From NCBI GenBank assembly GCA_964019165.1, contig OZ025271.1, positions 3,496,501-3,560,500 of the forward strand: a stretch of 64,000 bases of DNA, written 5' to 3'. The position numbers and the translations under genes were made by a program. The notes under the pieces were generated by a model. That model was not told the DNA's origin, ran no database searches, and worked only from the letters and a program-made list of their open reading frames with translations. Shown here piece after piece: positions 42,450 to 54,967 of this stretch; the first letter of the stretch is position 1; each line of letters starts with the position of its first letter. Source of the stretch: Mastigias papua (lineage: Eukaryota; Cnidaria; Scyphozoa; Rhizostomeae; Mastigiidae).

Positions 42450-44566
42450 GATGACCAATTAACTATTTGAAAACAGTAATAACTTCGTCATCTTTCAACA
42501 GGTTGTTGTCATATGTTTGAAAAAGACTGCCATTACGGTCCAACAGAAATGTAGCAAATTAGAGGTTATACAGTGGGACAAAACAGTGTTTTAGCGGACA
42601 TCTAGGCATATATTGAGTCAGAATAGGCCATAAAAGGTGGTTCAAGACTCATTTGAAGCGTATTGTGGAAGGGATTGACTAAAAGTAGAAAACATGAAAT
42701 TTTCCAAAACTGACATTAAAGGCTTATTTGATTTATACAGTCAAATACAACATACTGAGGCTTCTATTTGGATCAAATATAAAATGTCAATAAGGGCCTT
42801 TTGTATAAATGTGCTCGCGTATAATGCACTGGGATGATGAGTATTGCACAGTGTGCAAGGTTTCGGAAATTACAAGAATGTGTAGCAATTACATTTTTAG
42901 TTACTTTATCTTCCACTCCATTCATTCATTCATTGCGTGTTTTTCTACAACTCATTGCCATCACTTCCTCTCCGCTAACACTAAACTAACATCACACTAA
43001 CATTCTATTGCGTCATAACACCTTGCCCTTTTGCTAGGCCTATTTTTATACTAACTTTCCCTCAACACATTGTCTAGCCTTTCCTTTTCCACATCGATTT
43101 TTGTTATTCCATCTTTATACGTAATTCCGGGGAGCAAATGTATACACCAATTCACATTGTAAAAGAGTCAGTTGAAATTCACACTAGCGAGGATAACACA
43201 TAAAAGAACATCTATGAAATTTCCTTGTTTCAATCCTACAAGCGATAGTAAAGCCAAGACTACATCGGGTGAGATCGAGCCTTTTAATTATACATAAAAA
43301 TCTTTTATCAGATGTTTAGCCATTCTACAAAGTGATAATCAAGACTCACTAAAAATGTGAGACTATCCAGATTGCTATATCTTGTATTTCTTCTCGAAGA
43401 AGAAAATATTTCCAGTTCTACAATACAGCAATTAACTCAACAGACTTATTTCATCAAAAAATAATGAGCATCTGAATATTAGCGAAAAGTGTACTTTATC
43501 AGGGCTCATCAAGATTATGAATTGAACATTAGAAAATATTTTGGAACTTTATAAACTGCGCTTCACACTTGAGATAGTGAACAACTGTGCTTGGTTGGCC
43601 ATGAATGGCAATTAGCTAACAGAATGTGAATAATTTTAGGAGTTCTACGGAATCTAAGCTACAAAATCTATCAATATAAAGATTTGCTCCTATTTATTGC
43701 AAAATTGGCACCAGGTTTTGGAGTAAAATTAAATATAGTTTTTGACAATATCATCAAATGCCACAAACAAGATTTCCAAACATACGTATATATGTTCTGA
43801 AAGTATTTGCTTGTAAGGATCAAAAAAACAAGCTTTTGTGCAATCTTTTCTGTTGCAATTTCATAAAATCAGTGTGTTGAGTACTTTGCCAAGCTTGTAA
43901 AATAATCCTTTCCATGTCTTATGTTCTGAGCTTACGTATAGATATCCGCAGGTCTTATGCAAATTTAGAACATGTAATCAGTAGTGTAGCATGCCCTCTT
44001 TATTTAGAGGCTCCGAAGTAGTACTTTACTGAGAGGGACCCAAGTACAATTTGAAATTTAGCCAACAGCAGCCCTAGTAAGCTACCCTCTTTTGACCTTT
44101 TCAGAAGTATAAATCATGAATAAATCTATATTCACGGCCATTTAAAGAGATGCCATTCTGTGGTTATGTCTGGGAAACTAATGGGTTCTTAGTGAACTAC
44201 AAGGACCCACCAGGAGAATACAAGTTATCAAATTCTGCCCTCTGGAATGGCTTGAAAGGTACCTTCCAGATTAAAACTTAACTAACTAATATAGTACATT
44301 ATAGCTCATCTTTATGTCGTATATACTATCTCACTTTGTTGTAGTTTGATCATTTTGATTCCATCCTTTTCAAAGTTGTTGGCCTCCTATAATGAATATG
44401 TGAAATGCGCACTGATAGTGGAAATTTCTTCACTGACAATGTTAGTTTGGTACAATATTAGAGACTTAAGCCAATCAAGTAAGCTAATGAACTACATATG
44501 TTGTTATAATCTCACTGTATCTAATTATTGTCGTGGACTTATTGCCCACTAGACGTCTTTAGCAAA
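42450..44566. other. 2.1-kb sequence inserted between parts A and B
   Basis: In copy 2 of the tandem unit parts A and B touch at 47983-47990, so these 2.1 kb are either an insertion in copy 1 or a deletion from copy 2. The stretch holds the second copy of the dispersed repeat (42915-43100) and otherwise no recognised feature. The border with part B is blurred by divergence. Confidence 0.45.
42915..43100. repeat. Dispersed repeat, copy 2 (partner 490-715)
   Basis: Diverged match to 490-715 in the same orientation; see that entry for shared blocks. The CATTCATT part is expanded here to three units. Confidence 0.45.
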
Positions 44567-45085
44567 ACATCTAGAGACAATTTCTAGCACTTTTCTATTA
44601 AGTTTGCCACTTTGCATAAGATTTGGGCCCATTCCTCTTTAATAAAACTCAAAATCTATACCTTATTATTTTGGCTTTTGTCTCAGAGATTTCTTTCCAG
44701 TTTTACTCGGCATTTAATTTTAACTCTAAAGAACACTCCACCACCATTAACGGGTGATATTAAGAGGAATTTTCAATGTTTTCAAAAATTCTCCTCAACA
44801 TCTCATAGTGTACTGGCTATATATTTTGCATGATTTGAGAAGTATAATCAGAGCATTATGCTTTGTCTCATAACAATGTAAAATACTATGCTTGAGGAGT
44901 AATCGGCATAGCTATCAGTGTTTCTTCCATGGTTGATGCAGAAACAGCTATGCTTATATTTATGCAGTATCTCTCTCATTAATGTTGTAAAAGTAACACA
45001 CAAAAATCACCTTTATGATTTCAGCAGCCAATTCCTCTGTCACTTCCTGAAGAGCCTTTGAATAAGAAAACAAACCTGGTACATA
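44567..45085. repeat. Tandem unit copy 1 part B, then copy 2 part C
   Basis: Part B (44567-44975) matches 47986-48326 plus 49196-49260: TTTCTAGCAC, TTGCCACTTTGCATAAGA, GGGCCCATTCCTCTTTAAT, AACACTCCACCACCATTAA and GTTTCTTCCATGGTTGATGC. Part C follows at 44990-45085, matching 41915-42015. A C block therefore follows B and precedes A, which is what a tandem C-A-B array predicts. Confidence 0.8.
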
Positions 45086-45179
45086 TGAAGTTCTTTCATA
45101 ATAGGGTAAATAGTTACTTAAAGGCACAGAACATCGAGTATGCTAACAGCTTCAAAAGGACTAGTCAAATCTATGTATA

Positions 45180-45189
45180 AATATAAATA

Positions 45190-45261
<72 letters not shown>

Positions 45262-45325
45262 TATTTATATATAAATTATATCAAAGCAATATATCAATAT
45301 ATTAATTTATATATTTATATATATT

Positions 45326-45416
<91 letters not shown>

Positions 45417-45420
45417 CAAA
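45180..45420. repeat. (AT)n microsatellite with mirror-like AAATAATAAAT edges
   Basis: Two long pure AT runs (about 45190-45256 and 45329-45414) are separated by AT-rich sequence with TTATTATTTATATATAAATT. The whole block can fold back on itself. It lies directly left of an RLE-LINE fragment. Confidence 0.95.
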
Positions 45421-45499
45421 TAAGTATGTTTATATATTTATTATTCATATTCCCATTTTTATACAAGATATTCTTGTATGTTTCTTGATGATTTGAAAT

Positions 45500-46820
45500 A
45501 TAAAAATGCAGAAATTACTCACTCATTGGATATCTGGGGTAGTAGGACATATATCCATGATGGCCTATGTAATCAATAAGATAGGGTCAAAGCATCGTTT
45601 TGTAACAGTAACTTTGCTTGACCTGAAAATTGCTTTTTGGAGAGATCCATCACAAACCTATCAACTGTGCCTTTGAGTATCAACAAAATCCTTAATCGCT
45701 TCAACTTCTTTTTGCTAATCTTTACACTGACTTCAATTTATAGCATCTCAGACAGCATTTCCACTCCTGCTATTCCCTATAAAAATGGAGTGCTTCAAGG
45801 CGATTGTCTTAGTTCCCCTATATTCAATATGTGCTTTGATACATTAATCCAATTCAGTAAGCAAGGAAATTATAACCAGTTCAGTTTTTCTCCTGATGAT
45901 GAAAGGACCCATTATTCCATCCCGTTCCTTAGTTTCAGTTTGCTGATGACACTGCTAATATTACAGCTTTGCTTCTCGAGATGGTGTTAGTGGGCTGGGA
46001 CGGTAATTTGTGAGGAAAAAACTACCAGCTTAGGATTAACACATCTTCTACCAATTCACTTTAGTTTCAACCTAAGCTCTTGATCAATTGAAAACTCATT
46101 CCTAATGTGAAACAAGGCGAATCATTCAAATACATCGGAAGATACTTCAACTTTGATATGGACAAAAAGGGTCATAAATAACTTGTTAAATCAAGTCTCA
46201 AAACCATGCCTAAACTATTGACTCATTGAAAATTTATCAGAGAAGCCGACTACTTTTATATGATCCGTATGCTCTTTAAACATTTCTTAGCATGGTTTTG
46301 CGAAAATGTTGATAACACTGTGACAAGTATCTTCGTCAATAGCTTGATCTTCCTTGATCATTAAGTTCTATTTTTGCATCACGCATCATTATCGACAAGT
46401 TGAATATCAGACGACACTGTGGTCTTCTATGAAGTCATCCTGCTATGAAACAATAACCAAATTATGTAGAAATACCGACTGTGGAGTAAATAAGCCATAC
46501 GACATTTACTCAAACACAAAACAGGATTTGAAATCCATTCGTGCTGCACACACCAGTAGACTTCAGGTTCAGATCCCGAAGGGAAAAACTCAGAAATTCA
46601 TCAAAAGCAATCAAGCTTTCACGAAGAAACTGCCAGAAAATCTGCTTTCTGTGTTAAGCACCGTCAGCGTCCTATGCAAAAACCTCGATTCCCATATTCA
46701 TCATTACCCTAATACTAAAAAACTAGATCGGCACAGTATCATCCTCCTCCCATCTTTTCTAGAAATGGCCATCAACAAAATTGGTAGCTTACTACTTTTT
46801 ACTGTTCTTATCCCATAGCA
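45500..46820 (+). pseudogene. RLE-LINE (R2-like) RT fragment
   Basis: RT pieces in several frames: VTVTLLDLKIAF (45607), IPYKNGVLQGDCLSSPIFNM with CFDTLIQF (45775-45860), FQFADDTANITALLLEM (45935-45985) and VKQGESFKYIGRYFNFDMDK (46110-46165). The C-terminal side gives YDIYSNTKQDLKSIRAAH (46500-46560), followed by decayed sequence. The blocks match the copies at 60.3-63.4 kb, which carry a zinc knuckle and restriction-like endonuclease at the C-terminus. Here that part is lost or unrecognisable. Stops and shifts are numerous, making this the oldest of the group. Confidence 0.7.
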
Positions 46821-47544
46821 ATTCAATAACGCTCTTATCTCTTCGTTTAGATTGGACTTGAATGTCAACCCCTCATTCATATAGACTCAAAAACCCTTCT
46901 CATACTTATGGTGTTCAGAATATACGCTCTTTCTGTTAGATATACCTTGAATTGAGTTAAGATTATTATATCATTACATGTTGTGTTTTTCTTTGTTATG
47001 ACCCCAGTTCCTGCCAAATCCATTAGTGCTCTCTTTATTACTCTGGCAGTGTCATTTCCAATGACCTTGTCTTGTCCACTCAAGGGTCTTGTGACACTCT
47101 TGTGAAGCAAAAGTTGGCAAGTGATCCCATTATGGGTGCGGACGCTTTACTGCGTATTTGCGGGCTATGTACTGTTTAAATAAGTATCAAATATGCTTTT
47201 GAATCTTCAACAACAAGTGACGATGACAGTGAGTTAGATAGTTTCACTAGAAACAGACAAATACTCTTGGGAGCTCAATGTAAATCTCTTACCCGCGAAT
47301 TGTGACGTAAAGCAACAAAAACAGGTCAGATATTACATCCAGTGGTCACAGAGAAATTAGCAATGGGTGTACTACGGTAATTGAATAAGAAAACTATTCA
47401 TCTATTGGAAAACATGGCAGCATAATATCACTGAGTGCGTAGCCAAGTTTGCTATTTCACAAACGCTCTCATGACAAAGCACAAAAAGCTTGTGGCATGC
47501 TAGACAATTGGGTCTGTTTCATAACTTTAATTTTCTGCTTGACG
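46821..47544. other. Non-coding stretch, no gene seen
   Basis: The frame 46877-47110 (-) does not resemble a known family. This is the right part of the sequence lying between parts C and A of the second tandem unit. Confidence 0.35.
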
Positions 47545-48326
47545 GAAATCGATACTTTTAGACAATACATTGAAATTACATAGCTCCTTCGAAGGTACAT
47601 CTTGCATTCATTTAATAAACTAGATATGCTGAAATTTCTAAATTCAAAAGTCAGGTAGTTTACTCGAGGCATTAATGGTCAGATATTTTGAAAATATCAT
47701 AATCTGTTGGATAGAAGGATGGAACGTGCTATAATTTTCCAGCCAGCTCTTTGGACTATTCCACCTAAGGATTTAGAGTTGAAGCTCTTTTTAAATTTCA
47801 ACAGACTTTCCAGAGTACAAATCTGAAGGTATAGCAAATATCGGTGAGAATGTTATACGTTTGCTAATTTTTTAAGCTTTAACGATACTGATATATAGTT
47901 TGTTGGACGGAACTGTTGGAAGGAAGCAGCTGCAAAATGAAAAAAATATTTTTTATATTGTCTTCATTTGTCTCACGTAAATTAATCTACAGAGAATTTC
48001 TAGCACATTTCTATTAAATTTGCCACTTTGCATAAGACTTGGGCCCATTCCTCTTTAATGAAACTCAAGATCTATATCTTATGATTTTGGTTTTTGTCTC
48101 AGAGATTTCTTTCCAGTTTTACTCGGCATTTAATTTTAACTCTAAAGAACACTCCACCACCATTAATGGGTGATATTAAGAGGAATTTTCAATGTTTTCA
48201 AAAATTCCCCTCACCTTCTTATTGTGTACTGGCTATATATTTTGCATGATTTGAGATGTATAATCAGAGCACTATGCTTAGTCTCACAACAATGTAAAAC
48301 ATTATCCTTGCGGAGTAATCGGCATA
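47545..48326. repeat. Tandem unit copy 2, part A and first half of part B
   Basis: Part A (47547-47983) is nearly identical to 42018-42449 and is followed directly by part B from about 47986. Part B is interrupted at 48326 by the TIR element and resumes at 49196. Confidence 0.88.
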
Positions 48327-49195
48327 CTTTAAAGGAAGAAACTGTCGCGGGAAGAAACTGTCGCGGGAAGAAACCGTCGCGGGAGGAAACTGTCACGGGA
48401 ATTAACTGTCGCGACTTTCGCGACAGTTTCTTCCGCGAAAGATAGTTTCTGGCCCTTTCGCGACTTTTAAATTTTGCAGGGAAATTTCAACACAAGTCTT
48501 GAATTTTTTCAAAATTTTGTAGGTCCGTCAGGTACAAAACACGAATTTCAAAGACAATTTTTGAAAGCAACGTGTCTCTTTTATCGTGTCTGCATCCGTC
48601 AGAGTTACATTTCTATGCCAAAAATAATTGTAGAAATAATTGATAACATATGACACACCATAGTTGCTTCCATTGGAAAAATAAAACACACATAAGATCA
48701 AACACACATATTATAATAGAACTGGTTCAACGGCATTGATATCACTTTCTCTAATATAGTCTGGACATATATGAAAACCTGAGAAATAAGAAACCCCAAG
48801 CTGAAACTGGAGCCAAATCTACTTATAAAAAGCGTGTATCGTTGCAATTGTTTTTGGTAATTTTACAAGCTTCATTTTTCTACCTAACGGACTCTCGTAA
48901 TTAGATTGTGATATCCTTTTTTGATTGCAAAAATTCTGGTTTAAAGTATCAATGAGCTCACACATTTGTAATTGTCGTAAAGTTTTATTTTGTTTTGTTT
49001 AAGATTCGGCTTTCGTGGAAAGAAAAGACCAAAAAATGTTACTCATCCAGCAATTCGCGACAGTTAATTCCCGCGACAATTAAATTTTCCTGCGTTCGCG
49101 ACAGTTAATTCCCGCGACAGTTTACACACAAAAAATTCAAATCATTCGCGACTTTTCGCGACAGTTTCTTCCCTCGACAGTTTCTTCCTTTAAAG
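48327..49195. mobile_element. 869-bp TIR element inserted at TA, empty site present
   Basis: Terminal inverted repeats of 39 bases (48327-48365 and 49157-49195) match at 38 positions; they begin CTTTAAAGGAAGAAACTGTC. TA flanks both ends (48325-48326 and 49196-49197). The paralogous part B at 44911-44930 reads GGCATAGCTATCAG across the site with a single TA, so it is the pre-insertion state. Inside, GGAAGAAACTGTCGCG units are repeated about five times at the left end, and GCGACAGTTAATTCCCGCGA-type units face inward on the right. No transposase frame exists, so it is non-autonomous. Confidence 0.95.
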
Positions 49196-49262
49196 TAGTT
49201 ATCAGTGTTTCTTCCATGGTTGATGCAGAAACAGCTATGCTTATATTTATGCAGTATCTGGT
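49196..49262. repeat. Tandem unit copy 2, end of part B
   Basis: Resumes the match to part B after the TIR element: TTATCAGTGTTTCTTCCATG and ATGCAGAAACAGCTATGC, as at 44919-44970. The homology ends at TATGCAGTATCT. Confidence 0.9.
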
Positions 49263-51240
49263 AATATGTAAAGGAATCGAATTTGGTAAATCCTATAATT
49301 AGCCTAATTAAACTAAAGAGTGCCACTACAGCTCACATCTAAATTCTATTTGAATGTTGCTTTCAAAAAGATACATGATGTGATAGGGCGGGAGTAGTAC
49401 TTTTTCTGTTATTTTCAAATATATGTGGATTGTAAGATTAACATTGGATACACGTTTGGTATTTGCGTTGAAAAAGTTTTAAGACAATAGCTAGAAATGA
49501 TCAAATACAAGTGGACCAAAAACATTTGGATATCAATATGATGCCATAGAACAAACTTTTTTTTTAAGTGTAAGTTGTCAAAAACCATTTCTAAAATCCT
49601 TTCTACTTGTCTTTTCTTGTTGGGTATTTAAAAATTTTCCGATGAAGGCCAACTTCAGATGGTAGTAACTTCTCAAAGTTAAGATTATGAGCTAACTTTT
49701 TTTGTTTTGAGTAAAAGTACCATTCTCAATATATAAAAGCCATTTTTATAGAGATTAGAGGATGTCACTTTTCAGCTGCTGTCCACTCCTCAGCCAACTG
49801 TGGTGGGGGGACATAATTTTCTATTAGAACTTACTTTGCTATCATTATGCTTATTTGGATGCTTTAACTACTTGAATGAAGAGAACAGAAAAGACAAGAT
49901 AGATAATGACGGTAGAATTAAGGGATCATTCAACACTTACATAACGCAATTTTTATACTTTCTGAAGCCCTCCCTCTCCCTCTCTCTCTCTCTCTCAAGC
50001 CTTTACTACCTTCCCACAATTACTTAACAAAGTAGCATCATCCTCACACTCCCTGCGTCATACGAAGAGCATTGTCAGGCTAGTTTTGTTACACCCCCAA
50101 ACAAAAGTTCAATTGTGAAAGTGCAAAATTGTTCATTTCTGTCAGGAATTTACTTTCATCCTTTGTATTCTAGGAGTAGCTATAGGATAGGAATATAGTA
50201 TGCAAGGGCAAATTTACAGGGAGGTGCGGGTTGTGACACCCCTCCCAAATAATCTGCCTTAAGTTGGCAAGTTACTTCTGAATATGGTAAAAGTTACGTG
50301 AGTTCTCACAAGTGAAAAGACCAAACGAGACCGAAAGCTCGCAAGACGTTTATCTTTCCAGGTCTGTCGTCATACATGAAGAGAAACTGCTAGTAAAATC
50401 TTGATGCTCCATCAGAGTAAACGTATTTCTTCTAACAGTATAAAGCGAGCTACCTATTTGTCAAAGGCAATATTTTGCATTAAAAGGGAGTATTCCAGAT
50501 AACTGTATTTCTGCACTTCCCTCCAAAAAGTCTTCCTTGACTTCCCCTAAAAGTAAGAGCACTCTACCAAGAAATTGACTTACACAAAACAGTTCCTCCT
50601 TCCATTTTACTCATTTTGAAGAGGCTAGCGAAATGAAAACTCTTCGTTCAGTTATCTTTCGAGTATATCAAAACGTTTAGAGTCGTATGCATATATTGAG
50701 AAAAAAGTCATTAAACGTGTATTCTTGCGTTTCTTTTGATTCCCTCTACATACCATGTCTGTAAATGTTATAGCTTCTCAGCGCAAAAATAAGAAACTAT
50801 CCTAAAACATTTGCAGGTTGTACTCTACAAGAAGGTGCTAAACCGCATGAAAATTGCATGAAGATTTTATGTTCTTTCATTTTGCATTTAAAACTCAGAT
50901 TTCATGTACATTACTTTTGCATAAAGGTTAACATTATAGAATATGTTGAGAATAAATTCATTTCATATAAACTCTAGCTTGAAAGTTTTCTTGCGTTTCG
51001 TTATGATGCATTAAAAGAAGCATTTCCTCTATTTTTCCGTAACACTGTACAAAAGTGCAATGCGCTTTCCCTCCCTGTTAAAGGCAAAATGTAACGATGA
51101 AGCATTTATGGCTTTTCATTGCGGAGACATGATTCCTTCTTTATATGACAGTAGGAGGGCTTTAAATTTAGGGGACTGCATAAGTATCTGCCAGAATCAC
51201 CGATTTGTTGTTCAAATAAGTTGTAGCATAGCTGCATAGT
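49263..51240. other. Non-coding stretch with a (CT)n run
   Basis: No gene or element end is recognised. The sole simple structure is a CT microsatellite at about 49968-49997. The open frame 49800-50027 runs through it and is not credible. Confidence 0.45.
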
Positions 51241-51249
51241 TCAATCGTA

Positions 51250-52630
51250 TTTGACAGCATTGCTATTGAGGGCTTCAGTAAAAAACATTTTCGTAATGAC
51301 CCGCCCAATAATATCAAAACTGACGGTGTTTGCATCTATCATCGTGAAGGACTGCCAATTAAGCGCAGGATGAACCTTGAGTGTCTGCAAGAAGTAATGA
51401 TTGCGAAACTTATTGCTGCACGATCTTTTTAACTGTTTGCCGAAGTCCAATGCAAAAAACTGAGCAGTATGAAGGATTTATCAATAGTCTTGAAAGTACT
51501 AAAAATCGTAAGTACTATAGATCAAATATGATTATCTTAACTGGTGACGTTAACTGTCGATCCTTCCAGTGGGGGCCACAAAAAGTTGAAAATGCTGAAG
51601 GCATCGCTCTAAACGAATTAATTTAAATAAATCGCCTCTGTCAATTAATTAATGAGCCTACCAACTTAAGAGATGAAGGAATATCCTGCATTGATCTAAT
51701 AATTACTGACCAACCCAACTTGACTACTGAATCTAGTGTACATCCCTCTCTTAATGAACACTGTCAACATCAGATTGTATTGGCAATGTAAATATTTCCC
51801 CTCCGTATTCCCCTACGTATTACAGAACTCTCTGTGACTACGCCAAAAGCAATGATAAAGCAATTAAAGATGCCATTAGCAGCATTGACTGGTATTACGG
51901 TGTCACCGACTAGACGCTAACCAGATTGTTAAATTGTTAACAAATCATATTTACTCTATAATATCGACATATGTTCCAAATGGGGTTGTGAAATTGAGGA
52001 TAATAGTCACGACGAGCCACATGATAGATAAATTAGAAAAAGATAGCCATTTGTAGATCTTTCATTTCATTTCATCGACACATCCAAGACAAACCAGTTT
52101 TGATATTAACACTTAATCAATTTTTACGACGATACATTCAAGATCCAAGACAAACCAGTTAAGACTTAATCAATTATTTACTCCGACGTATTCAAGTACG
52201 TTTGGGGACGAGCTTGTCCCATCCTAAGCTATAGAGTAGGAAAAACAACTAATTGTGAAATATTGTGACAAAGACCCACCGTGAATGACGCAAGAATTGA
52301 AAACAGCCATTAAACGAAAACACACAGTATATGGTAAATTTGTAAGAAGGGGACAAAGACTGGAAGACTGGAATGCTATAAGAGCAGTGCGAAACAATAC
52401 GTCCAAAATGGTTGCCAATACCAAGAAAGGATACTTTTTGATTTAGGCTGTAATCTAGCAAAGTGTGAACAAGGGCAGAAAACGTTTTGGGCAGTATTAA
52501 CCAGATTGCTTAATAGAACAGCGACGGTAACCATCCCACCCCATCTTAAAAATGGCATTATGGTAGCTAATATGCAAACTAATGCTACAATATTCAACAA
52601 TTTTTTTGCGCAACAGTGACCCACCACAAA
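51250..52630 (+). pseudogene. Jockey-superfamily LINE endonuclease and linker
   Basis: APE-type endonuclease pieces: IAIEGFSKKHFRNDPPNN with GVCIYHREGLPIKRRMNLE (51260-51380), a TVCRSP..EQYEGFINSLE segment (51433-51490), IILTGDVNCRS (51535-51565), LINEPTNLRDEGISCIDLII (51648-51705) and HPSLNEHCQHQIV (51742-51780). After a roughly 180-base insertion (52068-52250) the linker resumes with TQELKTAIKRKHTVYGKFVR (52276) and CNLAKCEQGQKTFWAVLTRL (52450), ending LNNFFAQQ near 52615. The copy then meets the RLE-LINE piece. Stops at 51624 and 51789 and many frame changes are present. Confidence 0.72.
52068..52250. repeat. Insertion with tandem ~60-bp duplication inside the LINE linker
   Basis: CATCCAAGACAAACCAGTT and GATCCAAGACAAACCAGTT start two partial repeats (52082-52140 and 52141-52200), each continuing ACTTAATCAAT. 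To the left lies CTTTCATTTCATTTCAT, the complement of the CR1 pentamer tail, suggesting that a tiny minus-strand CR1 end is part of the insertion. Confidence 0.45.
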
Positions 52631-52639
52631 AACAACAAG

Positions 52640-54040
52640 GAGCACTATGTCAAATTTTCTGTAAAATTTTTTTCAACTGATAAAGGAATGGAGTTTGGAA
52701 TCAAGAAGTGTGGCACACTAATTTTGAAGCGAGGAAAGGTGGTAAGATCTGATGGGATAGAGTTGCCTAGTGGGGAAAAAGGTAAGGAGATTGAAGAAAC
52801 TAGATATAAATACCTAGGAATCACAGAGAATGATAAAGTTGAAGGAAGTACAATGAAAGAAAATTTCAGAACAGAGCACATTCGGAGAACTACAGTCATT
52901 ATGAAAAGTAGGCTTCATGGAAGGAATAAGGTAAAGGCACTGAATACATGGGCAGTGTCTTTATTGAGGTATGGTGCAGGTATCATCAAATGGACTGTAG
53001 GAGAGCTTGATGCGATGGACCGGAAGACCCGGAAAATTATGACCATAAATAAGGAGTTTCACCCCAAAAGTGATGTTGATCGATTATACATTTCGCGAAG
53101 TAAAGGTGGTAGGGGGCTGATAGGTTGTAAGAATTGTGCTATTACAGAAGAGAATAGTCTTGGTTGGTATGCTGTAAATCATACCGAGCCATTCATTGTT
53201 GCAGTTAAGGACAGAAACACTTTACCAGGTTGCAGGAATGCAATAAAACCAACAGAACTTAAAAAGTTGAAACAGCAAGAACGTATTAACAACTGGAAGG
53301 ACAAGACAATGCACGGACAATACCTTAGAGACATGAACGACAAAGATAGAAATAATACCTGGAGATGGTTAAAGAAAAGTGATCTGAAAGGCTGTACTGC
53401 AGCATTGATTTGCAGTGCACAGGATCAAGCACTTCGTACAAATTACACCAAGTTTAGGATAGATAAAACTATTGACTCGCCATTGTGCAGAATGTGTAGT
53501 ATCAAAAATGAGACAGTTTATCATATTGTGAGCGAATGTAGTAAGTTAGCTCAGAGGGAATACAAGCGAAGGCATGGCAACGTTGCAAGGTATATACACT
53601 GGCGCCTCTGTGGAAAATTCGAGTTTGACAGAGCCAAAAATTGGTACGAACACAATCCGAAGGGAGTAAGCGAGAGTGCTAACTGTAAGATATTGTGGGA
53701 TTTTGTGATCCAGTGTGACAAGGAGATTGAGGCTCGCCGACCAGACATTGTTGTATTGGACAAGTCAAGTAAGGAGGTTAACGTTATTGATATTGCCATA
53801 CCCGGTGATGTCAGAGTATGTGAGAAAGAGCTAGAAAAGATCGATAAATATAAATTGTTAAAGGATGAGATTGCATGATTATAGAATGTTCGGAAAGTGA
53901 CTATAGTCCCAATTGTCGTTAGAGCACTCGGGGCTATAACAACCCGATTTGAGAAACTTGTCATGGAAGCAGGAATAGAGCTTCGTGTCGAACATGTGCA
54001 GAAAACAACTTTGTGAGGGACAGCTAGGATTTTTACGATT
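52640..54040 (+). pseudogene. RLE-LINE 3' half: RT thumb, zinc knuckle, RLE
   Basis: The long frame 52616-53878 starts after the RT catalytic box: MEFGIKKCGTLILKRGKV, YKYLGITENDKVEGS, then SDVDRLYISRSKGGRGLIG, the TMHGQYLRDMND segment, the knuckle CRMCSIKNETVYHIVSEC (CCHC) and the endonuclease core RRPDIVVLDKSS..NVIDIAIPGD, a PD-(D/E)xK type site. After TGA at 53876 the same frame continues (VRKVTIVPIVVRALGAITTR) to about 54040 with further stops. It matches the Dong-like element at 55.4-59.6 kb throughout, so it belongs to the same clade. The RT palm is missing (5' truncation at the junction with the LINE linker). Confidence 0.83.
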
Positions 54041-54264
54041 GGTACTTGGGTCCTAAGTATCCTGGTTCAAGACCTGTGAGTTCTTTGGCAACTGGTTGGT
54101 GCCCGCATTCACAGTGAGAATTCCAAAGCACTTAAAACCCAATACTTGGAGCTGAGAACTACTAAAAACTTCGTATAAATTCCAGTAATTAAGATACAAC
54201 AGTAAACCTCTCTATTTGAAGGTAGTTTACAGTTGGCTACTAGTGGTACAATACATAACTATGT
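54041..54264. other. Spacer between opposing RLE-LINE ends
   Basis: Presumed 3' UTRs of the plus-strand copy (left) and the minus-strand copy (right) meeting tail to tail. No sharp border or tail is visible. Confidence 0.35.
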
Positions 54265-54905
54265 CTATAATGTTAAAACATCTGGCGTAGTCCAATCTTG
54301 ATCTGTTCTGCAAAAAATATAGTAAGTTGATCTGATAGTGATGGTGAATAGTTTTCTTAGGATGTAATTCTGATATTGATCGGCTATGTTCAGTTCTTTA
54401 AGCATTTTAATGAAATCGGTTGAAAGTGAAGGAAATACTCCTAAAGTGCTTATAGAAAGATTTATAAATGTAACTTTATTGTACTGATGTCGTAAAGTCA
54501 TGATCAAATCTTGATATTTCTTATCTCTACGTGTTATGTTATTAGCAAGGTTAGTTTCATAGCCAACAGTAAGTTCAAGAACATATAGGCACTTACTATG
54601 GACATTTAAGAGAAGATCCGGTCTTAAGCTATCCCCGGTAATAACTGAAGGACTTACAAAGCCTGGAAGATCACTGAACAAAGATGCTTCCTTAATGGAT
54701 TGAAAGGTTGATGCAATGAAATGAAGTATTGAATCATGGTGCCATGTGTAACGACATTCGCTAAGGTAAACGTTGCATCCGGCGAAAACATGAAGGAGAG
54801 ACTATGGCATCAGGCAAAAACTACAATCAAAGGAGGAAGAGAGACACCATTTTGAAACATTTTTCATAGTAGCAAGTGTATTATTTATACATCTGATTGT
54901 GAAGT
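54265..54905 (-). pseudogene. R2-like RLE-LINE: zinc knuckle and endonuclease
   Basis: Reverse-strand frames give NNTLATMKNVSKWCL (54880), a CSFCL..SLLHVFAGC knuckle (about 54820-54770), CRYTWHHDSILHFIA and then the intact-looking frame 54681-54265: SPSVITGDSLRPDLLLN, LYVLELTVGYETN (PD...E.T core of the restriction-like nuclease) and YYIFCRTDQDWTTP at the end. The last 138 codons are uninterrupted. RT is absent (5'-truncated). Confidence 0.78.
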
Positions 54906-54967
54906 TAAAAAACAATAACAATTTTTTTGAAACTTCATAATATCATGACAATAACATTACAGTTACA

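Noticed and set aside
45180..45420. Possible replication origin or matrix attachment site at the long AT tract.
   Set aside because: AT richness alone is not evidence; it is listed only as a microsatellite.
49800..50027. Frame ending in SLSLSLS.
   Set aside because: Product of the CT microsatellite; no family signal upstream.
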